Positions 33,754 through 42,223 are shown, counted from the first letter of the stretch. The stretch is 64,000 nucleotides of DNA from an uncultured Paracoccaceae bacterium (GCA_947495295.1 CANLYJ010000002.1:248001-312000), one strand, 5' to 3'. Numbers and translations: made by a program. Notes: generated by a model not told the origin, from the sequence alone.

Positions 33754-34965
33754 TTATGCAACAGCCAACCCCGCGTTGGTGTTCAGCAGATACTGTGCAA
33801 GGATCGGTCCACAGGCCGCCCCGATAGCCCGTGCATTGCCACCAATTGTCCCTTCTGCGATCTCCGGCGGGATCAGCCCGCGCGTGTCCTGATTGACGAT
33901 ATAGCGCTTCACCCGCTCGACCAGTTGAGTGCGGATTTCCGGAGGAAAACCACCATCAATCAGGATTGCCTCAAAATCCACGACCGAACAGGTGGACAGG
34001 CTGGCCTTGGCCAGCTCCTGCGCGGTCTGGCCCAACCAGGGTTCGACATAGCGCTCGATCCCTGACCAATCCTGCGGCGATTGCCAGATCACTGACGGGT
34101 CCAGATCAACCTCGCGCAGGCGGCGTTCCAACAGGTGGATCGAGGCGGTATCGACCAATTGCATGCTTTCGCCATTGGGGCCAATGCTGCGCAATGATCC
34201 CAGCGCACCCGCATTGCCCTGACGGCCTTCGAAGACCGAATGGTTCAGAACGATGCCACCGCCGACAAAAGCGCCAACAAAGAAATAGGCGTAATCGCGA
34301 TAGGCCTTGCCGCGGCCATAGATATGTTCAGCCCGGCAGGCGGCAGTGGCATCATTGACTACCAGAACCGGCAAGGCCGTGAATTTCGCGATTTCGGCGG
34401 CGATGTGGACGTCTTTCCATGACGCAAAGTGATCATTGGCCGTATCGACAAGACCCTGCCAGTTCCACATCTCAAACGGAGCGGCGACACCGATCCCGCA
34501 AATGCGTTTGACCTCTGCCGCAGTCAAAGTCGCAGTGATGGCAGCAATCGTATCAGCCAGAAAGGCGAAAACTGCGTCTGGCTGAGGGCTGTCATAGGTC
34601 AGCCGGCGTTGCTGGCGGACATCGCCCGTAAGGTCCATCAATAGCAGGTCTGCCGACCGGCGCCCGATCTTGAGCCCAAAGGACAAGACGCCACCGGGGG
34701 CAAGGCGCATCGGCACAGATGGCTTGCCCACCTTGCCGCGTACCGGTTCGCCGCGTTGCAACAAACCATCGCCTTCCAGCCGTTTCAGAATGGCGGATAC
34801 CGCCGGCGGTGACAGGCCCGACAGCCGCGCCAGATCACTGCCGGGCATGTCGCCATGCCGCTGCAACAGCGACAAAAGCAGGCGCTCATTATGATTGCGC
34901 ACGCCTTTTTGGCTCAGCCCTGTGCTGATTGATCGGACGACTGACGGTTCCATCTCAGCGTTCAT
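33754..34965 (-). CDS. ROK-family transcriptional repressor, probable FrcR-like regulator
   Basis: Starting at ATG 34965 the protein has 403 residues; the frame opens 13 codons earlier. It has an N-terminal winged helix (LLSLLQRHGDMPGSDLARLSGLSPPAVSAIL, in two parts) and a ROK sugar-kinase-like domain with VVNDATAACRAEHIYGRG and the glycine-rich GAFVGGGIVLNHSVFEG. The zinc cysteine cluster of classical ROK proteins is not evident. It is divergent from the sugar ABC operon at 35137 and probably represses it, using the AT-rich inverted repeats at 35001-35033. Confidence 0.82.
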   Translation of the reverse strand: MNAEMEPSVVRSISTGLSQKGVRNHNERLLLSLLQRHGDMPGSDLARLSGLSPPAVSAILKRLEGDGLLQRGEPVRGKVGKPSVPMRLAPGGVLSFGLKIGRRSADLLLMDLTGDVRQQRRLTYDSPQPDAVFAFLADTIAAITATLTAAEVKRICGIGVAAPFEMWNWQGLVDTANDHFASWKDVHIAAEIAKFTALPVLVVNDATAACRAEHIYGRGKAYRDYAYFFVGAFVGGGIVLNHSVFEGRQGNAGALGSLRSIGPNGESMQLVDTASIHLLERRLREVDLDPSVIWQSPQDWSGIERYVEPWLGQTAQELAKASLSTCSVVDFEAILIDGGFPPEIRTQLVERVKRYIVNQDTRGLIPPEIAEGTIGGNARAIGAACGPILAQYLLNTNAGLAVA

Positions 34966-35000
34966 AAATTGCTCTGCTCCCGCGCTCAAGATACACCGTA

Positions 35001-35033
35001 TCAATTAATAAAGAAAGTTAATTAACTAATTGA
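35001..35033. promoter_or_regulatory. AT-rich nested inverted repeats between ROK gene and sugar ABC operon
   Basis: TCAATTA (35001-35007) is mirrored by TAATTGA (35027-35033), and inside lies the perfect 12-bp palindrome AGTTAATTAACT (35016-35027). The AT-rich block sits in the 171-bp divergent spacer, about 105 bp before the binding-protein start, where a repressor would block both promoters. The ROK protein is the presumed ligand. Confidence 0.5.
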
Positions 35034-35136
35034 CACCTGCCAGAGAATCGCGTTGTTTAAGAGCATTCGCTGCAGAACTCTGCGGGAAGTGGGGGGCATT
35101 AAACCCCGAAAATCATAGTGTTTCTGGGAGGAAATC

Positions 35137-36156
35137 ATGAAGAAGCTACTCATCGGTACGGCCCTCGTGGCAGTGACAAGTGCAGGCTCGGCAATGGCTG
35201 ACGCGCATGGCACATCGGCCTGCCTGATCACCAAAACAGATACCAACCCGTTCTTCGTCAAGATGCGTGAAGGCGCGCAGGCCAAGGCCGAAGAATTGGG
35301 CATCACACTTAACGCCTATGCCGGACAGATCGACGGTGACAACGAAGCACAGGTTGCTGCCATCGAAACCTGCATCGCAAATGGTGCTTCGGGTATCCTG
35401 CTGACCGCATCCGACACCGCGGCGATCGTGCCATCGGTCGAGGCCGCGCGCGACGCAGGCCTGCTGGTCATCGCACTCGACACACCGCTGTCACCCATTG
35501 ATGCCGCAAACGCGACCTTTGCCACTGACAACTTTCTGGCAGGTGAGCTGATCGGCCAATGGGCGGCTGCGTCCCTTGGCGATGACGCCGCAAATGCCAA
35601 GATTGCCATGCTCGATCTGGCGATCAGCCAGCCCACCGTCGGCGTGTTGCGCGATCAGGGGTTCCTGACCGGCTTTGGCATCGACACGGTTGATGTAAAC
35701 AAATGGGGCGATGAGACAGACGAACGGATCATCTGCAACGAAGTCACAGCCGGCAACGAAGAAGGCGGGCGGACGGCTATGGAAAACTGCCTGGCTGTCG
35801 ATCCTGATATCAACGTCGTCTACACGATCAACGAACCGGCCGCCGCTGGCGCTTATGAGGCGCTTTCCGCAATCGGGCGTCAGGATGATGTGCTGATCGT
35901 ATCGGTCGATGGCGGCTGCCCGGGCGTGCAGAACGTGGCCGATGGCGTGATCGGTGCGACATCGCAGCAATACCCGCTGCTGATGGCATCACTGGGGGTC
36001 GAGGCGATTGCCCAGTTTGCAAAGGACGGCACGTTGCCCGCCAATACCGAAGGCAAGGATTTCCTTGATACCGGTGTTGCCCTGGTCACAGATCAGCCCG
36101 CTGATGGGGTCGAAAGCATCTCGGTCGCCGAAGGCACCGACCTCTGCTGGGGCTAA
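35137..36156 (+). CDS. frcB: Sugar ABC transporter substrate-binding protein (FrcB-like)
   Basis: The 339-residue protein has a signal peptide ending SAGSAMA and a mature part beginning [16 protein letters not shown], typical of ribose/fructose-type periplasmic binding proteins. Two conserved tracts are [10 protein letters not shown] and [20 protein letters not shown]. Length and gene order (binding protein, permease, ATPase, with a divergent ROK regulator) match the rhizobial Frc fructose system, but the sugar is inferred. GGGAGG precedes the ATG. A 14-bp hairpin separates it from the permease. Confidence 0.75.
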   Translation: MKKLLIGTALVAVTSAGSAMADAHGTSACLITKTDTNPFFVKMREGAQAKAEELGITLNAYAGQIDGDNEAQVAAIETCIANGASGILLTASDTAAIVPSVEAARDAGLLVIALDTPLSPIDAANATFATDNFLAGELIGQWAAASLGDDAANAKIAMLDLAISQPTVGVLRDQGFLTGFGIDTVDVNKWGDETDERIICNEVTAGNEEGGRTAMENCLAVDPDINVVYTINEPAAAGAYEALSAIGRQDDVLIVSVDGGCPGVQNVADGVIGATSQQYPLLMASLGVEAIAQFAKDGTLPANTEGKDFLDTGVALVTDQPADGVESISVAEGTDLCWG

Positions 36157-36198
36157 ACGTCAAAGTTCTGGCCAAACAGGCTGGATCACGTGAATACT

Positions 36199-36231
36199 GA
36201 TATAGGGCGGGCCGGGTGCCCGCCCTATATC
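36199..36231 (+). terminator. 14-bp perfect hairpin after the sugar-binding-protein gene
   Basis: GATATAGGGCGGGC (36199-36212) pairs exactly with GCCCGCCCTATATC (36218-36231) around a 5-nt loop, 42 nt after the stop. It is the strongest of the hairpins that follow binding-protein genes in this window and has no T-run. Confidence 0.7.
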
Positions 36232-36278
36232 CAAGCGGCCCAAGGGGGCGCGGGGCGCGAATAAGGGGGCAGGGTCAT

Positions 36279-37349
36279 ATGACCGACAAAGACAGCTACG
36301 AAGATGTGGTCAAGACGCAAGGGCAGGAAAGCGTGGCCCATTTTGAGGATGAGCATGAAACGCTGTTGGGGCGCATTCAGCACACGCTTCATGTGAACCC
36401 GGCCTTGGTGCCGCTGATCATTCTGGTCTTTGCGATTGCCCTGTTCGGCCTGCTTCTGGGCCAGCGGTTCTTTTCGCCCAGCACACTGACGCTAATCCTG
36501 CAACAGGTGCAGATCGTCGGGGTTCTGGCGGCCGCGCAGACGTTGGTGATCCTGACGGCGGGCATCGACCTGTCGGTCGGAGCGATTGCCGTGCTGAGTT
36601 CGGTCATCATGGGGCAATTCACCTTTCGATACGGTGTGCCGCCGACGATCAGCATCGCGGTTGGCATGGCTTTCGGGGCTGGGGTCGGTGCGATCAGTGG
36701 TTATCTGGTCAGCCGGGTGAAAATCCCGCCCTTTATCGTCACACTTGGGGTCTGGCAGATCGTGCTGGCGGCGAATTATCTGTATTCGCGCAATGAAACG
36801 ATCCGCTCCTCCGATATCCGCGAAAACGCGGCGGCCCTGCAATTTTTGGGCAACAAGATCCAGATTGGTGGGGCCAATTTCACCTATGGGGTGATCCTGA
36901 TGATCCTGCTGGTGGTGGTGCTGGCCTATGCATTGCGATCCACGGCATGGGGGCGGCATGTCTATGCCGTTGGCGATGATCCAGAGGCGGCGCAACTGGC
37001 CGGTGTCAACGTGCATCGCACATTGATGAGCGTCTATATGTTGACGGGCCTGATCTGTGCGGTTGCAGGCTGGGTGATGATCGGGCGGTTTTCATCCGTG
37101 TCGCCATCGGCATCCACCGGTGTGGTCGGCAATATCCAATCAATTACGGCCGTGGTGATCGGGGGTATATCGCTTTTCGGCGGGCGGGGTTCGATCTATG
37201 GGGCGTTCTTTGGGGCAATGATCGTCGGTGTCTTTGAAATGGGGCTGCGCATGGCGGGGGCAGACCCGCAATGGACATTCCTGTTGATCGGCATGTTGAT
37301 TATAGCAGCCGTTGGCGCAGATCAGTGGATCAGAAAGGTATCAGGATAA
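36279..37349 (+). CDS. frcC: Sugar ABC transporter permease (FrcC-like)
   Basis: The start is ATG 36279, giving 356 residues; the frame is open upstream but crosses the hairpin. RbsC/FrcC-type permease with blocks AGIDLSVGAIAVLSSVIMG, VKIPPFIVTLGVWQIV, YAVGDDPEAAQLAGV and GGISLFGGRGSIYGA. About ten membrane segments follow a 45-residue cytoplasmic N-terminus rich in acidic residues. The stop TAA shares its last base with the ATPase ATG (TAATG), so translation is coupled. Confidence 0.82.
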   Translation: MTDKDSYEDVVKTQGQESVAHFEDEHETLLGRIQHTLHVNPALVPLIILVFAIALFGLLLGQRFFSPSTLTLILQQVQIVGVLAAAQTLVILTAGIDLSVGAIAVLSSVIMGQFTFRYGVPPTISIAVGMAFGAGVGAISGYLVSRVKIPPFIVTLGVWQIVLAANYLYSRNETIRSSDIRENAAALQFLGNKIQIGGANFTYGVILMILLVVVLAYALRSTAWGRHVYAVGDDPEAAQLAGVNVHRTLMSVYMLTGLICAVAGWVMIGRFSSVSPSASTGVVGNIQSITAVVIGGISLFGGRGSIYGAFFGAMIVGVFEMGLRMAGADPQWTFLLIGMLIIAAVGADQWIRKVSG

Positions 37350-38116
37350 TGGAACCTATTCTTGCAGGTAAAAATCTGGTCAAACGCTATGGCAAGGTCA
37401 CGGCACTCGACCATTGCGATTTTGAGCTGTATCCCGGCGAAATCCTGGCCGTGATCGGCGATAACGGGGCGGGCAAGTCATCCTTGATCAAGGCACTTTC
37501 CGGTGCGGTGACCCCCGACGCGGGCGAGGTGTATCTGGAAGGCCAGCAGGTCAATTTCCGGTCACCCATTGATGCGCGGGCGGCGGGTATCGAAACGGTC
37601 TATCAGACGCTGGCGATGTCACCGGCCCTGTCGATTGCAGATAACATGTTCATGGGGCGCGAATTGCGCAAACCCGGATTCATGGGCACGGTGCTTGGCC
37701 AGTTGGACAAGAAACGGATGCAGGATTTCGCCCGTGATAAACTGTCTGAACTGGGGCTGATGACGATCCAGAATATTAATCAAGCGGTCGAAACCCTGTC
37801 AGGGGGCCAGCGGCAAGGTGTGGCTGTTGCACGGGCGGCGGCGTTCGGGTCCAAGGTGATCATCCTTGATGAACCGACTGCGGCGCTGGGCGTCAAGGAA
37901 TCGCGCAAGGTGCTGGAACTGATCCAGGATGTGCGGTCGCGGGGCATTCCGATCATCCTGATCAGCCACAATATGCCACATGTGTTTGAACTGGCCGACC
38001 GGATTCATGTGCATCGGCTGGGTAAACGGCTGTGCGTGATTGATCCCAAGGATTACACCATGTCCGATGCCGTGGCCTTCATGACCGGCGCGAAAGAGGC
38101 GCCAATGGCGGCCTAG
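37349..38116 (+). CDS. frcA: Sugar ABC transporter ATPase, single domain (FrcA-like)
   Basis: The 255-residue ATPase has Walker A GDNGAGKSS, signature LSGGQRQGV, Walker B IILDEP and the H-loop LISHN. As in the inositol-type operon it has one ATP-binding domain rather than two. The start at 37349 overlaps the permease stop; a longer frame from 37271 runs inside the permease gene and is rejected. It is 3 nt from the following secreted phosphatase-fold gene, which appears co-transcribed. Confidence 0.83.
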   Translation: MEPILAGKNLVKRYGKVTALDHCDFELYPGEILAVIGDNGAGKSSLIKALSGAVTPDAGEVYLEGQQVNFRSPIDARAAGIETVYQTLAMSPALSIADNMFMGRELRKPGFMGTVLGQLDKKRMQDFARDKLSELGLMTIQNINQAVETLSGGQRQGVAVARAAAFGSKVIILDEPTAALGVKESRKVLELIQDVRSRGIPIILISHNMPHVFELADRIHVHRLGKRLCVIDPKDYTMSDAVAFMTGAKEAPMAA

Positions 38117-38119
38117 GCG

Positions 38120-39028
38120 ATGCTGCGGAGAACGCTCATGATGCTTGCCCTGATCGCTTTGGCGCTTGTGGCGGTGGTGGGCTGCCAGACGATCCGGCAT
38201 TCGGGCAAGATTGCATTGCCTGATCCGGCTGCCGGTGCATTGCGCATCGCGACCTATAACGTGCATTACATCATTCTGGGGCAGGCGACTGGCCCTTGGT
38301 CGGTGGGCGATTGGGACCGGCGCAAGGACCCGCTTGATCAGGCGTTCAAGGTGGTCGGTGCGGATGTCATCGGGTTTCAGGAGATGGAAAGTTTCGGCAG
38401 GGGCAGCGGTGGTCAGGTGAACCTGACGCTGGATTGGCTGCTGGAAAACAACCCTGGCTATGCGGCAGCGGCAGCGGGTGATCCGCAGGTTTTTCCATCC
38501 ACCCAGCCGATCCTTTATCGGATAGACAGGCTGGACCTGTTGGATCAGGGGTGGTTTTTCTTCTCGGACACGCCGGATGTGATCTATGCCCGGACGTTCA
38601 ACGGGTCCTACCCCGCCTTTACATCCTGGGCGCAGTTTCGGGACCGGGACAGTGGGCAAGTGTTTCGGGTGGTCAATATGCACACTGACTATGCCAGCCG
38701 GTCGAACCGGTTGCAGTCGATGGAACTGGCCGCAGCACGCATCGCGCCATGGATCAATGCAGGTGAAACCGTGTTCGCCATCGGCGACCTAAACGCGCGG
38801 ATCGGGGACCGCCCGGTCGCGATATTGCAAGAGGTCGGTCTGACATTCCTGCCAATTCCGGGGGCAACCTATCATTTCAATCGGGGCATCAACCTGTTTG
38901 GGGCGATTGACCATATTGCGCATGCGGGGGCGGCGCAGCCACAGGGAACGCCGGTTGTGCTACGCCAGAAATTCGATGGGGAATGGCCGACAGACCATTA
39001 TCCGGTGATCGCTGATTTCACCTTCTAG
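38120..39028 (+). CDS. Endonuclease/exonuclease/phosphatase-fold lipoprotein
   Basis: The 302-residue protein has a lipoprotein signal (ALIALALVAVVGC, Cys22), so it is anchored in the envelope. The EEP metal-enzyme fold shows RIATYNVHYIILG (Asn), FQEMESFGRG (Glu), IGDLNARIGD (Asp-x-Asn) and the terminal TDHYPVIADF (Asp-His). Members cleave phosphodiesters or phosphomonoesters, often on phospholipids, sugars or nucleic acid. Here it is the last gene of the Frc-like operon, so a periplasmic sugar-phosphate or polymer phosphatase is conceivable, which is inference. It is convergent with the anti-sigma gene, 3 nt apart. Confidence 0.8.
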   Translation: MLRRTLMMLALIALALVAVVGCQTIRHSGKIALPDPAAGALRIATYNVHYIILGQATGPWSVGDWDRRKDPLDQAFKVVGADVIGFQEMESFGRGSGGQVNLTLDWLLENNPGYAAAAAGDPQVFPSTQPILYRIDRLDLLDQGWFFFSDTPDVIYARTFNGSYPAFTSWAQFRDRDSGQVFRVVNMHTDYASRSNRLQSMELAAARIAPWINAGETVFAIGDLNARIGDRPVAILQEVGLTFLPIPGATYHFNRGINLFGAIDHIAHAGAAQPQGTPVVLRQKFDGEWPTDHYPVIADFTF

Positions 39029-39031
39029 GGC

Positions 39032-39817
39032 CTAGATATCGACAGCCGCCGCTGCAGCAATCGCCGTCAGATCGGGCTGTCCCCCGGGGCCGATGACAAC
39101 GTAATCGGCACCGCCAGACGACCAGGACACGAAATCAAAGCCATTGATAGTCTGTTCGCGGAAGGCAGGTGCGCCCTGCACATCACGATTGCTGTCCTGC
39201 AAACACAAGGCCACAACCGTGCCATCGGGCAGGCGATACATCAGCTGCGCCACCGGTTTACCATTGGCCACCAGCAAACGACCGCCTTCAAAGGTCAGGT
39301 CAAATTCGGACAGGTCAGGAATGGTAAAGCTGGCACCAATCGTGTTGCCCAACCATGTCTGAATATGGTCAGCCTCATCCGCGCCAACCTCAACCAGATG
39401 ACGGCCCTGGCTGGCATAAACGGCATGGTAATCGGCAATATCGGCAAGCCACCCGGCCGTCTGCACCGGCGGGGCCAATCGGTCGTTCAGCACGTATCCA
39501 CCGGCACCACCAATGACAAAGACCATCAAACTGGCGGCAAGCGTACCCCAGATCGGGCGCGACCGGGGGGCTGCGGGGATATTGGCGGGGCGGTCCGGCA
39601 ATGGGGTATCCCTGATGGTCTGCGCCAGCGCAAAGGGTACGGGATCATCCAGCTGGGCGGCAAAATCATCCTGCGCAAACCCATCGGCCAGCATCAGGGC
39701 ATCCAGTTCGGCCTGCGCTGCGGCATCTGTGGCCAGGCGTTCCTCGACCTTCGCTGCGGCGGCAGCATCCAATTCACCATCCAGATAGGCGCTCAACTGT
39801 TCGGAAAACGCGGTCAT
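39032..39817 (-). CDS. Membrane anti-sigma factor
   Basis: The 261-residue protein has an N-terminal cytoplasmic helix bundle (FSEQLSAYLDGELDAAAAAK), one membrane helix (residues about 90-110) and a periplasmic C-terminal domain of about 150 residues. This is the layout of ECF anti-sigma factors; the zinc-binding His-x3-Cys-x2-Cys is absent. Its ATG overlaps the stop of the ECF sigma gene by 4 nt, the usual arrangement for a sigma/anti-sigma pair. The periplasmic domain presumably senses an envelope signal. Confidence 0.82.
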   Translation of the reverse strand: MTAFSEQLSAYLDGELDAAAAAKVEERLATDAAAQAELDALMLADGFAQDDFAAQLDDPVPFALAQTIRDTPLPDRPANIPAAPRSRPIWGTLAASLMVFVIGGAGGYVLNDRLAPPVQTAGWLADIADYHAVYASQGRHLVEVGADEADHIQTWLGNTIGASFTIPDLSEFDLTFEGGRLLVANGKPVAQLMYRLPDGTVVALCLQDSNRDVQGAPAFREQTINGFDFVSWSSGGADYVVIGPGGQPDLTAIAAAAAVDI

Positions 39818-40326
39818 GACGGAACAACCCCCTCTGAAGACAAGGAGGACATAAGCTGTTTGCGTGCCCTGTGTATGCGACTCATCACCGTACCAATGGG
39901 AATCCCCAGTAATTCTGAGGCTTCACGATAACTGTAGCCCTCGGCACAGACCAGCATCAGCGGCTGCGCAAGATCCTGATCAAGGTCATCAACCTTACGA
40001 CGGACCTGTTTGGCGGTCAGCACCTCATCAGCCTGGTCTTCGACCCGCAGCTCTGTCGCTTCTTCGGCAGGGACCTGGCCCGCACCCTGACGGACATTGC
40101 GCTTGCGGATCTCGCTGATCCACAGATTGCGCAGGACGCGGAACAACCAACGATCCAGCGGCTGGGTGGGGTCATATTGCTGCCATTTCTGCAAGGCCGC
40201 AGCACAGGCATCCTGCAACAGATCATCTGCATCCGGACCAGACCGGGTCAAAGACAATGCAAACCGGCGCAAGCGTGGCAGCAGGCTGATCATCTCGGAT
40301 TTGAATTGGTCAGGTGTCATGGCCAT
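39814..40326 (-). CDS. ECF-type RNA polymerase sigma factor
   Basis: About 170 residues from ATG 40326; ATGs at 40320 and 40341 are alternatives, and the open frame continues to 40506 without support. Region 2 appears in RRFALSLTRSGPDADDLLQD and WLFRVLRNLWISEIRKR, and region 4 in SYREASELLGIPIGTVMSRI. It recruits RNA polymerase to a small stress or envelope regulon and is held by the coupled membrane anti-sigma factor. No GGAAC-type autoregulatory promoter could be recognised upstream. Confidence 0.85.
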   Translation of the reverse strand: MAMTPDQFKSEMISLLPRLRRFALSLTRSGPDADDLLQDACAAALQKWQQYDPTQPLDRWLFRVLRNLWISEIRKRNVRQGAGQVPAEEATELRVEDQADEVLTAKQVRRKVDDLDQDLAQPLMLVCAEGYSYREASELLGIPIGTVMSRIHRARKQLMSSLSSEGVVPS

Positions 40327-40685
40327 CGCGGTTGCTTGCATCAGGCAGCCGGGCCACCCTTTGTCACTATTCGCGATATTGGGCCGGGCATCAATGCACT
40401 GATTGCGCCATATCGGCAATCCGGCGCCGTTCTGCACAATATGGATCGCTGATTTCGCCAAACCTGCCTGTTCAACAGGCGTTATGTAAGTAATTGCCAA
40501 TGGCATCTTCGTTTCCCGCTTTCACAACGGTTACGCATCAGCACCATGGTTTATTCTGCCTCGGGCCAATTTCATTTCAACAGCGCGGTATAGGGGGGCT
40601 TCGACGTGATGCAAAGATACTAAGAAATCAATGCAATCTGTCAGATCAGAAAGGTGCAACCCAACCATCAGGCATTGGCAGCCCG

Positions 40686-40710
40686 ATGGCAACTAAGCGG
40701 GCGTTGCCAT
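40686..40710. terminator. 8-bp stem-loop downstream of arfB
   Basis: ATGGCAAC (40686-40693) pairs with GTTGCCAT (40703-40710) around a 9-nt loop, 35 nt after the arfB stop on the minus strand. No T-run follows. It may mark the end of the arfB transcript. The rest of 40327-40744 shows no gene; a short GCCTGTT-C-AACAGGC palindrome lies at 40466-40480. Confidence 0.35.
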
Positions 40711-40744
40711 TGGCACCTAGGCGATTCCGGGTTGGGTCCTGACC

Positions 40745-41161
40745 CTAGTCGTCGATCTTCCCGCGCAGCGCCTTGACTTCGCCGCGTGCTTTCTTGGCTT
40801 CCAGCCGCCGGCGCACCGACCCTTTGGTGGGGCGGGTCGGGACGCGGCGTTTAGGTTTTTCGCAGGCCTTGGCGATCAGTTCGGCCAGTCTTTCGCGGGC
40901 AATCTCGCGGTTGCGGGCCTGGCTGCGGGTGTCCTGCACAAACAAGATCAGCGCGCCATCCTGGGTCCAGCGACGCCCGGCCAGCCGTTTCAAACGGGCC
41001 TTGACCGCTTGTGGCAGGTTGGGCGAACGCGCGGCCTCAAAACGCAGCTCGACCGCCGTCGACACTTTGTTGACGTTCTGCCCGCCAGGGCCAGAGGACC
41101 GGGTAAAGCTTTCGGTCAGCTCCCAATCGGCAATCTCGATCTGGTCGTTCACCTTTATCAT
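40745..41161 (-). CDS. arfB: Alternative ribosome-rescue factor / peptidyl-tRNA hydrolase ArfB
   Basis: The 138-residue protein frees ribosomes stalled on mRNAs without a stop codon. It has the class I release-factor GGQ catalytic motif in SSGPGGQNVNKVSTAVELRF (residues about 22-41). The lysine/arginine-rich C-terminal tail (RRRLEAKKARGEVKALRG) threads into the empty mRNA channel. Length matches YaeJ/ArfB. The start codon and leader are provided by copy 2 of the 34-nt repeat, whose GGCGGGAG would act as Shine-Dalgarno about 12 nt before the ATG. Confidence 0.93.
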   Translation of the reverse strand: MIKVNDQIEIADWELTESFTRSSGPGGQNVNKVSTAVELRFEAARSPNLPQAVKARLKRLAGRRWTQDGALILFVQDTRSQARNREIARERLAELIAKACEKPKRRVPTRPTKGSVRRRLEAKKARGEVKALRGKIDD

Positions 41162-41188
41162 TTTGCCAAAAATACTCCCGCCGGAGGC
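41155..41188 (-). repeat. 34-nt dispersed repeat, copy 2 (arfB start region)
   Basis: Identical over 34 nt to 25370-25403. In the arfB direction it reads GCCTCCGGCGGGAG, TATTTTTGGCAAA, then the arfB ATG and two more bases, so the repeat spans the translation start. Its presence next to unrelated genes indicates a mobile or selected leader element. Confidence 0.8.
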
Positions 41189-41264
41189 TCCGGCATCTGC
41201 AGTCGATCACCTATGCCGGGTCTGTATATCAAATGTCGCTGCGTCAACCGCATCAGATTCAAAA

Positions 41265-41296
41265 AAAGGGCCACCCCGGCGATGGGATGGCCCTTT
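41265..41296 (-). terminator. Strong intrinsic terminator (minus strand)
   Basis: In the minus direction AAAGGGCCA pairs with TGGCCCTTT (9 bp, with an inner CCC/GGG extension) and is followed by an uninterrupted T-run at 41267-41261. It ends the unit holding the tiny ORF at 41362-41418 and lies about 100 nt upstream of arfB. Confidence 0.85.
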
Positions 41297-41361
41297 CCTG
41301 AATTACGGAGGCGGGTCGGTTAGGGTTGCCCACCTTATGGTCTTCTCAGCCAAGGGCTGCC

Positions 41362-41418
41362 TTAGCTGCGACCCCCATAAGTTGTCCCGACACACTTCTC
41401 CAATACCTCATGATGCAC
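41362..41418 (-). CDS. Candidate tiny ORF with complete 14-nt Shine-Dalgarno
   Basis: AAAGGAGGTGATCC (41433-41420, minus) is complementary to the whole ribosomal anti-Shine-Dalgarno tail. Seven nt after its GGAGG a GTG (41418) opens an 18-codon frame, MHHEVLEKCVGTTYGGRS. An overlapping ATG frame (41411-41346, 21 codons, MRYWRSVSGQLMGVAAKAAL then G) is the alternative but sits 14 nt from GGAGG. The strong terminator at 41265-41296 closes a unit of about 200 nt. It could be a microprotein, a leader peptide or a small RNA. The remainder of 41189-41506 holds nothing else recognised. Confidence 0.45.
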   Translation of the reverse strand: MHHEVLEKCVGTTYGGRS

Positions 41419-41506
41419 TGGATCACCTCCTTTCAAAATGTTTCGCCTGAAAAGAGGTTGGCACAGATTTGGTATATTTCAAGTAAAAATATCGTACATT
41501 TCGTGT

Positions 41507-42148
41507 TTATGCGGTCTTGCGCTGCAAGCGCCCAACAACGATGCGGAACGGGACCAATGCAATCAACGCGATTGACAGTTTCACACCCCAATCCGCCACA
41601 GCCAGCGATACCCAAAGCGGGGCGATTGGTCCTGTGGTCAGGAATGGCATTGAATCCTGCGCCCAGATCACCTCTTCCGCCGCCGCAGCGCTGAACCCGT
41701 TGAACACGGCGGCAAAGGCGATAGAGAAAAAGATTACCGTATCAACCGTCGAACTGATCAGCGTGCTGCCCAATGGCGCGGTCCACCACGACCCGTCACG
41801 CAGGCGGTTGAACACAGCGATATCAAGCAGTTGCGCCACCAGAAACGCTGTGGCGGATGCAATTGCGATCCGCAATGCCACCGCCGGATATTCAAAACCG
41901 TCGCCCTGCAACATGATCTGCGATCCGATCAGGCTGCAAATGATCCCCACGACCAAACCGGCAAACACCACTTTTCGTGCGGCCGACACGCCGTAAACCC
42001 GGTTCATGATGTCGGTGACCAGAAAGGCCAGCGGATAGGTGAACGCTCCCCACGTCAGCAGACCGTCAAGGATCAGGAATTGCACAAGGATATTGGACGC
42101 CACAACAATGGTGGCCATGGCGAGAACGCCGGGAAGGATACGTGTCAT
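41507..42148 (-). CDS. yhhQ: Queuosine precursor transporter (YhhQ/VUT family)
   Basis: The 213-residue integral membrane protein has about six hydrophobic segments and the YhhQ signatures WGAFTYPLAFLVTDIMNRVYG and FNRLRDGSWWTAPLGSTLIS (the latter ending VDTVIFFSIAF). It imports preQ0/preQ1 for tRNA queuosine modification. The C-terminal basic tail FRIVVGRLQRKTA is typical. It seems to be a single gene. Its 75-nt leader shows no preQ1 riboswitch that I can recognise. Confidence 0.88.
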   Translation of the reverse strand: MTRILPGVLAMATIVVASNILVQFLILDGLLTWGAFTYPLAFLVTDIMNRVYGVSAARKVVFAGLVVGIICSLIGSQIMLQGDGFEYPAVALRIAIASATAFLVAQLLDIAVFNRLRDGSWWTAPLGSTLISSTVDTVIFFSIAFAAVFNGFSAAAAEEVIWAQDSMPFLTTGPIAPLWVSLAVADWGVKLSIALIALVPFRIVVGRLQRKTA

Positions 42149-42223
42149 CAGAGTTTCCGTTTTGACAAGGGTGCGGCACTTGGCCCCCGTGCGTCGGGGA
42201 CAGGGGCAATTACCGCCCGCCGC

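Noticed and set aside
38705-38718. Third LacI operator (GAACCGGTTGCAG)
   Set aside because: Only half of the palindrome matches and it lies inside the phosphatase-fold coding sequence.
41420-41434. Plus-strand fragment of 16S rRNA 3' end
   Set aside because: GGATCACCTCCTTTC matches the rRNA tail over 15 nt, but the bases before it do not match and no other rRNA sequence is present; a strong ribosome-binding site on the minus strand explains it better.
42149-42223. preQ1 riboswitch before yhhQ
   Set aside because: The leader is short and lacks the conserved aptamer pattern I would expect; only a GC-rich stem is visible.
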